Shown here: piece after piece, positions 1-5,784 of the stretch
How positions within the stretch are numbered: position 1 is the stretch's first letter
How the letters are laid out: each line of letters starts with the position of its first letter
Assembly: GCA_038252945.1 (NCBI GenBank)
Contig: JBBSHN010000038.1
Coordinates: 1-20,688, forward strand
Direction of reading: 5' to 3'
Origin: JAUJOE01 sp038252945
GTDB taxonomy: Bacteria; Actinomycetota; Actinomycetes; Propionibacteriales; Nocardioidaceae
DNA: 20,688 nt
Program-made: the position numbers and the translations under genes
The notes under the pieces: generated by a model
Told to the model about the DNA's origin: nothing
Database searches by the model: none
What the model saw: only the letters and a program-made list of their open reading frames with translations

Positions 1-22
1 CACCTGACATCATGTGTCACAC

Positions 23-54
23 GGTGGGGCGGACCGTCAGCGGTCCGCCCCACC
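23..54 (+). terminator. GC-rich intercistronic hairpin upstream of dppB
   Basis: A perfect 14-base-pair inverted repeat (arms 23-36 and 41-54) closes a TCAG tetraloop. It lies 16 bases before the Shine-Dalgarno sequence of the permease gene. No T-tract follows, which is common for actinobacterial hairpin terminators. A possible stop codon of an upstream gene sits at 5-7, so this looks like a partial terminator or mRNA-stabilising structure between an upstream transporter gene and dppB. The pairing is read directly; the role is inferred. Confidence 0.6.
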
Positions 55-82
55 TGCTTCACGAGCGCTTGAGGAGGTCGAC

Positions 83-1078
83 ATGTTCGGCTACATAGCG
101 CGTCGGCTCGTCTCGGTTTTCCTGGTCATCGTGCTGACCACCATGGTGGTCTTCGCGTTGTTCTTCCTCGGGCCGACCGACGCTGCGAGCGTGCTCTGCA
201 ACAAGCAAGGCAGGTGCACCCCACAGCGGCAAGCCGATATCGCGCACACGCTAGGTCTTGACGACTCGGTCTTCCATCAGTACGCACTCTTCGCTGAGGG
301 TCTGGTGGCCGGGCGAACGGTGTCGTACGGTGACGCGAACTACTCGTGCTCCGCTCCGTGCCTTGGGATCTCTTTCTCCACTCGTGAGGAAGTCACCAAG
401 ATCTTGGTCAGCCGATTTCCGGCGACACTCTCGATCGCGTTAGGAGGCGGCGCGATCTACCTGCTCGTAGGCGTGATCCTCGGGGTGATCGCCGCCCGGT
501 TCCGAGGATCGGTGCTCGACCGGTCACTCGTGTCGGCCAGCCTGCTGGTCAGCGCCGTCCCGTACTACATCGTGGCGCTGCTCGTGTACTTGCAGGTTTA
601 CACGTCGATGGGTTGGTTCCAGAGCCTCGGATATAACCCGTTCCTTAAGAATCCGATCACGTGGGCCACCGGGTTGATGCTGCCCTGGCTGGTTCTCGGT
701 CTGACGGGGTGTACGTCGTACGCCCGTTACAGCCGCGGGTCGATGGTCGAGACCCTCCAAGAGGACTACATCCGCACTGCGACTTCTAAGGGGGTGGCAG
801 CCAGCCGCGTGATTTTTAAGCATGCTCTGCGAGCCGCCATCGTTCCGATCGTGACGATCTTTGGTCTCGACTTCGCTTATCTGCTGTCGGGCACGATTTT
901 CACCGAGCAGATCTTCGGTATAGAGGGCATCGGTCGCAAAGCGCTGAGCTCCATCTTTCAGTTCGACTTCCCCGTCATCGAGGGCACCGTGCTGTTCGGC
1001 GCGGTGGTCATCGTGGTGGCTAACCTCATTGTGGACATTCTGTATAGCGTGATCGACCCAAGAGTGAGGCTGGCGTGA
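83..1078 (+). CDS. dppB: Peptide ABC transporter permease, DppB/OppB type
   Basis: Inner-membrane permease of a peptide/nickel-type ABC importer; with a second permease it forms the channel energised by the two ATPases encoded downstream. The 331-residue product has a first membrane helix at about 8-30, a long extracytoplasmic loop to about 112, further helices at about 116-137, 148-172, 195-215 and 255-275, and a last one at 302-324. The family's cytoplasmic EAA loop is visible around 228-255 (EDYIRTATSKG), and the protein ends in the usual VIDPRVR tail. The ATG at 83 is chosen because GAGGAGG at 71-77 is correctly spaced; an earlier in-frame GTG at 14 would place the hairpin at 23-54 inside the gene. 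The loop contains four cysteines (39, 45, 89, 93), which I recall from related Streptomyces permeases. The stop overlaps the dppD start. The partner permease and binding protein must lie upstream, outside the window. Confidence 0.9.
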   Translation: MFGYIARRLVSVFLVIVLTTMVVFALFFLGPTDAASVLCNKQGRCTPQRQADIAHTLGLDDSVFHQYALFAEGLVAGRTVSYGDANYSCSAPCLGISFSTREEVTKILVSRFPATLSIALGGGAIYLLVGVILGVIAARFRGSVLDRSLVSASLLVSAVPYYIVALLVYLQVYTSMGWFQSLGYNPFLKNPITWATGLMLPWLVLGLTGCTSYARYSRGSMVETLQEDYIRTATSKGVAASRVIFKHALRAAIVPIVTIFGLDFAYLLSGTIFTEQIFGIEGIGRKALSSIFQFDFPVIEGTVLFGAVVIVVANLIVDILYSVIDPRVRLA

Positions 1079-2163
1079 CCGACACCATCTCGGCCGATCA
1101 GCGGCAGGAGGCCACCAGCTCGATGCCACGGAAGGACGAGCCTTTCCTCGTCATCGAGAATCTCAGCGTCCAGTTCCCCACGTTCAACGGACTCGTCAAA
1201 GCGGTGAGCGACCTCTCGTTCGACGTCCGCCTCGGTCAGACACTCGGCATCGTCGGGGAGTCCGGGTCGGGCAAGAGCGTGTCGACGATGGCCGTGCTGG
1301 GCCTGCACGACAGCAAGCGCACCACCATGGCGGGGTCGATCCGTGTCAACGGCACAGAGATCATCGGGGCGGGCGACGCCACAATGCGCAGGATCCGCGG
1401 CAAAGAAGTCGCGATCATCTTCCAAGACCCACTCACAGCGCTGCACCCCTTCTTCAGCGTCGGGGCCCAAATCATCGAGGCGTACCGCGTCCACAACAAC
1501 GTCAGCAAGCGCGCCGCCCGCACGCGGGCGATCGAGATGCTCCACAGAGTCGGCATCCCCCAACCGGACCGTCGGATCGACGACTACGTGCACCAGTTCT
1601 CCGGTGGAATGCGGCAGCGCGCCATGATCGCGATGGCGCTGGTCAACGACCCCAAGCTCCTCATCGCCGACGAGCCGACAACGGCCCTCGACGTCACCGT
1701 CCAGGCGCAGATCCTCGATCTGATCCAGGAACTGCAGCGCGAGTGCGGCTCCGCAGTCATCATCATCACGCACGACCTCGGCGTGATCTCCGAGGTCGCC
1801 GACGACACCATGGTGATGTACGCCGGCCGCCAGGTCGAGCAAGGTCCGACCAAGGAAGTGCTGACGCACCCCTACATGCCCTACACGTGGGGTCTGCTGA
1901 GCAGTGTCGCGGACGTCATCTCCGACGTGTCCAAGCCGCTGGTACCGATTCCGGGCACGCCTCCGAGTCTGCTCAATCCGCCGAGTGGGTGTCCATTCCA
2001 TCCGCGCTGCCGCTACCAGGATTACGTCGAAGGCAACCGCTGCGTCACCGAACTACCGGAGCTACGCCGAGGTCCGAGTGCTGAACAGCACAGTCGCCGC
2101 TGCCACATCGACGACCCGGAGCGAATCTACGAGAGCTCGGTCAAGAAGGAGGTCTTTGGGTGA
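1075..2163 (+). CDS. dppD: Peptide ABC transporter ATP-binding protein, DppD/OppD type
   Basis: Cytoplasmic ATPase subunit of the peptide importer. From the GTG at 1075 (362 residues) the protein shows Walker A GESGSGKS at 61-68, a Q-loop in IIFQDP, signature FSGGMRQR, Walker B LLIADEPTTALD and the H-loop ITHD. The C-terminal oligopeptide-transporter domain follows, with NPPSGCPFHPRC and four cysteines (306, 312, 323, 343). Cysteines in this position bind an iron-sulfur cluster in some characterised Dpp/Opp ATPases; binding here is inferred. The GTG overlaps the dppB stop by four bases. A second in-frame start, ATG at 1123, has AGGAGG at 1106-1111 (11-base spacing) and would give 346 residues, still ahead of the first ABC strand, so the N-terminus is uncertain. 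Order and spacing indicate one transcript with dppB and dppF. Confidence 0.9.
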   Translation: MTDTISADQRQEATSSMPRKDEPFLVIENLSVQFPTFNGLVKAVSDLSFDVRLGQTLGIVGESGSGKSVSTMAVLGLHDSKRTTMAGSIRVNGTEIIGAGDATMRRIRGKEVAIIFQDPLTALHPFFSVGAQIIEAYRVHNNVSKRAARTRAIEMLHRVGIPQPDRRIDDYVHQFSGGMRQRAMIAMALVNDPKLLIADEPTTALDVTVQAQILDLIQELQRECGSAVIIITHDLGVISEVADDTMVMYAGRQVEQGPTKEVLTHPYMPYTWGLLSSVADVISDVSKPLVPIPGTPPSLLNPPSGCPFHPRCRYQDYVEGNRCVTELPELRRGPSAEQHSRRCHIDDPERIYESSVKKEVFG

Positions 2164-3242
2164 GTGAGACCAGCAGTGTTGGCAGCACCGCTGCGACCGG
2201 AACGAGCGGGCCTCCGTTGTTGGAGGTCACCGACCTCGTCAAACACTTTCCGGTCAAGTCGTCTGGCGTGATTCGCCGCACTATTGGTCAGGTCCGTGCC
2301 GTCGACGGGGTGTCGTTCACGATAACCCACGGCCGGTCGCTCGGACTTGTCGGCGAGTCTGGATGCGGCAAGACGACAACCGGTCGGGTTATCACGCGGC
2401 TGTTCGAGCCGACCTCGGGATCCATGAGGTTCGAGGGAAACGAGATCGGCACTCTCAACTCGCGGCAGATGCTGCCGTACCGGCGAGAGATCCAGATGAT
2501 CTTCCAGGACCCCTACTCATCGCTGAACCCACGGCACACGGTCGGCACCATCGTCGGTACCCCGATGCAGGTTCACGGCACCATGCCCAAGAACAAAATC
2601 CTCGACCGCGTGCAGGAACTCCTAGAGACGGTTGGCCTCAACCCTGAGCATTACAACCGCTACCCGAGTGAGTTCTCCGGCGGCCAACGCCAGCGTATTG
2701 GCATCGCCCGGGCGCTCGCCTTGCAGCCCAAGCTCATCGTCGCCGACGAGCCGGTCTCTGCGCTCGATGTGTCGATCCAGGCGCAAGTCATGAACCTCAT
2801 GCAGGACCTGCAGAGAGAGTTTGACATCGCCTTCTTGTTCATCGCGCACGATCTTGCCGTCGTGCGCCACTTCTGCCCTGAAGTCGCCGTCATGTACCTC
2901 GGGAAGATCGTCGAGTTCGGATCGCGCGAGACTATTTACGAAACCCCGCACCACCCCTACACGCAGGCGTTGCTGTCGGCGGCTCCCGACGTCAAGCAGG
3001 CTGCGGTCGGTGGGCGACGTGAGCGCATCCGCCTAGAGGGCGACGTACCGAGCCCGATAAATCCGCCGTCGGGCTGCCGGTTCCGCACGCGCTGCTGGAA
3101 GGCGCAGGACGTGTGCGCTGAGAAGGAACCGCCGCTGTACGAGATCGGTGGCCGCCAAGTCGCCTGCCACTTCGCCGAGCCGCTGCGGGTCGTTCAAGTG
3201 CCGGCCATTGCTGAAGGCTCCACCGCCGCTGCAGCGTCCTGA
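2160..3242 (+). CDS. dppF: Peptide ABC transporter ATP-binding protein, DppF/OppF type
   Basis: Second ATPase of the importer, forming a heterodimer with DppD. The 360-residue product has Walker A GESGCGKT, a Q-loop in IFQDPYSSLNPR, signature FSGGQRQR, Walker B LIVADEPVSALD, H-loop IAHD and the C-terminal oligopeptide-transporter domain NPPSGCRFRTRC. It carries four cysteines (305, 311, 318, 335) with spacing like that in DppD. The N-terminal part, with VIRRTIGQVRAVDGVSF, is typical of DppF/OppF rather than DppD. The GTG start at 2160 overlaps the dppD stop and is preceded by a near-ideal AAGGAGG at 2146-2152, so this gene can be initiated independently as well as by coupling. A terminator-like hairpin follows the stop. 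Substrate specificity cannot be read from the ATPases. Confidence 0.92.
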   Translation: MSETSSVGSTAATGTSGPPLLEVTDLVKHFPVKSSGVIRRTIGQVRAVDGVSFTITHGRSLGLVGESGCGKTTTGRVITRLFEPTSGSMRFEGNEIGTLNSRQMLPYRREIQMIFQDPYSSLNPRHTVGTIVGTPMQVHGTMPKNKILDRVQELLETVGLNPEHYNRYPSEFSGGQRQRIGIARALALQPKLIVADEPVSALDVSIQAQVMNLMQDLQREFDIAFLFIAHDLAVVRHFCPEVAVMYLGKIVEFGSRETIYETPHHPYTQALLSAAPDVKQAAVGGRRERIRLEGDVPSPINPPSGCRFRTRCWKAQDVCAEKEPPLYEIGGRQVACHFAEPLRVVQVPAIAEGSTAAAAS

Positions 3243-3251
3243 CCATCGCGC

Positions 3252-3271
3252 TGGTCGAGTTTCGTCGACCA
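3252..3271 (+). terminator. Terminator-like hairpin after dppF
   Basis: A perfect 7-base-pair stem (3252-3258 with 3265-3271) closes a 6-base loop, beginning 10 bases after the dppF stop. There is no T-tract. Its position between the transporter operon and rarA, which has its own promoter-like box, supports a transcriptional boundary. Confidence 0.5.
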
Positions 3272-3326
3272 ATTGCCGCTCGACCTCCCCCGGAGCTCAC
3301 GGCGGTGCGGCACACCGGTCACGTCC

Positions 3327-3332
3327 TACAGT
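3327..3332 (+). promoter_or_regulatory. -10 box of a probable leaderless rarA promoter
   Basis: TACAGT fits the actinobacterial TANNNT -10 consensus and ends 6 bases before the GTG at 3339, the distance expected when transcription starts on the start codon. There is no Shine-Dalgarno sequence. I see no convincing -35 element. Confidence 0.45.
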
Positions 3333-3338
3333 GAGCGG

Positions 3339-4724
3339 GTGAGCGAGGAGGCCCTGTTCGAGACGCCGATAACCACTCCGGCGCCTAAGGCCGCAAGCGG
3401 CAGCTTGTCGGAGCCGGTACGCCGGAGCAGCCCCCTTGCCGTACGCATGCGACCTCGTTCGCTCGATGACTTGGTCGGTCAGGAACATCTGCTTGCCGCA
3501 GGCTCACCGTTGCGCCAGCTGGTCGAGTCCGACCGACCGAGCGCCGTCATTCTGTGGGGACCGCCGGGCACTGGCAAGACAACCATCGGTTCCATCGTGT
3601 CGGTCACTACGAAGCGACGCTTCGTCGAAATCTCGGCGGTGTCGGCAGGTGTCAAAGAGGTCCGCGAGGCGATCGATACAGCTCGCCGGCTGCTCGCGAC
3701 AACCGGTCCCGAAACCGTGCTGTTCGTCGACGAGGTGCACCGGTTCAGCAAGGCGCAACAAGATGCGCTGCTGCCCGCGGTGGAGAACCGATGGGTCACC
3801 CTGATTGCAGCCACGACGGAGAACCCGTTCTTCTCGGTGATCTCCCCGCTGCTCTCACGGTCGCTGCTGCTGACCCTGGAGCCGTTGACTGACGTAGGCG
3901 TACGGCAGGTGGTCGACAAGGCGCTCACCGACGAGCGCGGTCTGAACGGCGGAGTCAGCCTGACTGCGGACGGCCTGGACCTGCTGGTTCGAATGGCGGG
4001 AGGTGATGCACGTCGAGCGCTGACGTACCTGGAGTCCGCCGCGACAGCGGCAATCGACGCCGGCTTTTGGTCGATCGACGCCGACATGCTGGAGTCGGTC
4101 GCTGACCGCGCAGCTGTTCGCTATGACCGACAAGGCGACCAGCACTACGACGTCATCAGCGCCTTCATCAAGTCAGTCCGCGGCAGCGACGTGGATGCAG
4201 CCTTGCACTATCTCGCACGGATGATCAGCGCAGGTGAGGACCCTCGCTTCATTGCGCGGCGGCTGGTGATCCTGGCCAGTGAGGACGTCGGTCTTGCTGA
4301 CCCGTCGGCTCTTATGACCGCCGTGGCAGCGGCGCAAGCGGTGCAACTGATCGGTATGCCGGAGGCGCGCCTCAATCTCGCTCAGGCCGTCATCGCGCTG
4401 TCGCTGGCGCCGAAATCCAACGCGGTCATCCGCGCCATAGACGCAGCGCTGGCCGACATCGCGGCCGGACGCATCGGCGGCGTACCGCCACATCTGAGAG
4501 ACGGACACTATCCCGGCGCCAAAGTGATTCGCCACGGTAGGGGCTACCTCTACGCGCACGACGACCCCCGCGGCGTAGCTCCGCAGCGGCAGGCTCCAGA
4601 TGTCCTGCTCGACCGTCGGTACTACGAGCCGTCGTCACTGGGCCTAGAAGGCGACTACGCGAGCCGACTCGAGCGCATCCGAGCGATTCTCGACGAGGCA
4701 GCCGATGACGACGGTGCAACCTAG
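3339..4724 (+). CDS. rarA: Replication-associated recombination protein A (RarA/MgsA)
   Basis: AAA+ ATPase of the RarA/MgsA/WRNIP1 family, related to clamp-loader subunits, which acts at stalled or gapped replication forks in the cytoplasm. The 461-residue product is of normal length. Visible features are Walker A GPPGTGKT at 74-81, Walker B LFVDEVH at about 128-134, sensor-1 region ATTENPFFS at about 158-166 and a candidate arginine finger in LLSRS near 174. The C-terminal tetramerisation region includes YDRQGDQHYD, ISAFIKSVRGSD, ARRLVILASEDVGLADP and HYPGAKVIRHGRGYLY. An upstream TTG at 3273 would overlap the dppF terminator region and has no ribosome site, so I chose the GTG at 3339 behind the TACAGT box. 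It is a stand-alone gene between two operons. Confidence 0.95.
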   Translation: MSEEALFETPITTPAPKAASGSLSEPVRRSSPLAVRMRPRSLDDLVGQEHLLAAGSPLRQLVESDRPSAVILWGPPGTGKTTIGSIVSVTTKRRFVEISAVSAGVKEVREAIDTARRLLATTGPETVLFVDEVHRFSKAQQDALLPAVENRWVTLIAATTENPFFSVISPLLSRSLLLTLEPLTDVGVRQVVDKALTDERGLNGGVSLTADGLDLLVRMAGGDARRALTYLESAATAAIDAGFWSIDADMLESVADRAAVRYDRQGDQHYDVISAFIKSVRGSDVDAALHYLARMISAGEDPRFIARRLVILASEDVGLADPSALMTAVAAAQAVQLIGMPEARLNLAQAVIALSLAPKSNAVIRAIDAALADIAAGRIGGVPPHLRDGHYPGAKVIRHGRGYLYAHDDPRGVAPQRQAPDVLLDRRYYEPSSLGLEGDYASRLERIRAILDEAADDDGAT

Positions 4725-4972
4725 CCGTCCGGGCAACTCGTAGCCTCGAAGGGCAGAAGACCGCCAGGGGCCTAAGACGCGAAAGACGACGGACCAGAAC
4801 GACCGCCGGACCTCGAGGGCCTGTAGGCGCCACCGCAGATATCCCCTCCGCATGGCAGATCCGCCAGGCTAGCTGAGCAGGCGCCACGTCCGCGTCGGAA
4901 ACGCCTAGATATCAGTGGCCGGGGGGGCGATAGTGTTTGCGTTCAATCCCGGAACGAAGAGGCGAGGCAGCG
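4725..4972. other. Gene-free interval between rarA and the alaS operon
   Basis: About 250 bases with no credible coding region on either strand. It contains short direct repeats (AGGCGCCAC at 4825 and 4879; AGATATC at 4837 and 4907) and a promoter-like box at 4931. I see no strong terminator hairpin and no tRNA. From memory of Streptomyces gene order, rpsD occupies this place there. Confidence 0.5.
4931..4936 (+). promoter_or_regulatory. Possible -10 box for the DUF948-DUF6167-alaS operon
   Basis: TAGTGT matches TANNNT. Transcription starting 6-8 bases later would leave a leader of about 30 bases carrying a short GAGG ribosome site at 4964-4967. No clear -35 element is visible, so this is only a candidate. 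Confidence 0.3.
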
Positions 4973-5482
4973 ATGACGCAGATGCTCGTGGCGGTCGTCG
5001 TCGTGCTCACGGTCGTCGTGGGAGGCCTCTGCGTGATGCTGCTGCGCGTGCGGTCCGACGTGCGGGAACTGGTGGACATCCACGAAGTCGAGGAAGCCGA
5101 AAGCGACCTGCAGCCGGTCACGCTGGAACCGCAACCGGGTCTGACACGGCCGCCGCAGGATCAACCGATCCCCGCGGGATCCCCGGTCACCACCAGCTCC
5201 GCGGCGGCTCGGTCGGCGCTCGACGAAGAGGTGCCGGTGATCACCGAACTGACCGAGTCTGCCGGGTCAGAGCCGCCGGCTCTGACGACCGCTCGCGTTG
5301 CTTCCGTCACGCTGGCACGGCCGCTGATCAAGGCGGCGGCCTTGGTGTACGGCGTGCGCCGGGCACTTGACCAGGAGCACCGCATCCGCATTCAGGCGGC
5401 GTTTAGCTCCGAGCTGCGTCGACAGCGCAAGCTTCGTCGTCGGGCGGTGCGAGCGACTCCTGTGACGGAGAGCGGGTCATGA
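4973..5482 (+). CDS. Small single-pass membrane protein, DUF948-like
   Basis: A 169-residue protein of unknown function. Residues 4-24 are a single very hydrophobic membrane helix, followed by a short charged segment (RVRSDVRELVDIHEVEEAES), a proline/serine-rich acidic linker to about 110, and a basic C-terminal segment containing PLIKAAALVYGVRRAL and RRQRKLRRR. The N-terminal anchor, the I/V-K-x-A-x-x-x-x-GVR motif and the place just upstream of a DUF6167-type gene and alaS match the actinobacterial DUF948 family as I know it. The ATG at 4973 is chosen because it has GAGG five bases upstream and begins directly at the membrane helix; an ATG at 4937 would add 12 charged residues. The stop overlaps the next start (ATGA). 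The role is unknown; a cytoplasmic, nucleic-acid- or membrane-facing basic tail is an inference. Confidence 0.75.
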   Translation: MTQMLVAVVVVLTVVVGGLCVMLLRVRSDVRELVDIHEVEEAESDLQPVTLEPQPGLTRPPQDQPIPAGSPVTTSSAAARSALDEEVPVITELTESAGSEPPALTTARVASVTLARPLIKAAALVYGVRRALDQEHRIRIQAAFSSELRRQRKLRRRAVRATPVTESGS

Positions 5483-5784
5483 GCCGCGGGGTCTGGTTCG
5501 TCGCCGGCGCGGCCTCCGGCGTATACGCCCTGGTCAAGGTACGACGAATCGCTCAGGCGTTCACCCCGGCCGGCGTCGCGGCGCGGGTCGCGGCCCTCCG
5601 CGCCGGTGCGGAGGTCTTCACCGAGGCAGTCGCAGAGGCGAGGGATGAGCGGGAAACCGAACTCTGTTGGCAGCTTGAGCACGGAGTCCAGCTGCCTCGG
5701 CTGATTGGTCCCGCACCGGCGCGGCGAGTCCTCGCCTCGCCCGGAGTCACCTCGGTCTCTGATGGCGCCGCAGGCGCCCAGTGA
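5479..5784 (+). CDS. DUF6167-like small protein
   Basis: A 101-residue protein of unknown function that conventionally sits directly before alaS in actinobacteria. It begins with a short hydrophobic stretch (WFVAGAASGVYALVKV, about 5-20) that could be a membrane anchor. The conserved-looking FTPAGVAARV then leads into a predicted amphipathic helix ending in EARDERETELCWQLE, and the C-terminal tail is non-conserved. The start ATG overlaps the stop of the DUF948-like gene by four bases, and its own stop overlaps the alaS start, so the three products should be made in linked amounts. No catalytic motif is visible. Family assignment rests on the N-terminal pattern and the context. Confidence 0.75.
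   Translation: MSRGVWFVAGAASGVYALVKVRRIAQAFTPAGVAARVAALRAGAEVFTEAVAEARDERETELCWQLEHGVQLPRLIGPAPARRVLASPGVTSVSDGAAGAQ
5764..5778 (+). promoter_or_regulatory. Hairpin abutting the alaS start codon
   Basis: GGCGCC at 5764-5769 and again at 5773-5778 can pair as a 6-base-pair all-GC stem around GCA, ending two bases before the GTG at 5781. It occupies the place where a Shine-Dalgarno sequence would be and lies within the last codons of the upstream gene, so ribosomes finishing that gene would unfold it. The pairing is visible; control of alaS translation is inferred. Confidence 0.4.

Noticed and set aside
958..2001. Open frame of 347 codons on the minus strand opposite dppB and dppD
   Set aside because: Composition is Asp/His/Arg-rich without motifs, and the plus strand encodes a clear ABC ATPase with all signatures.
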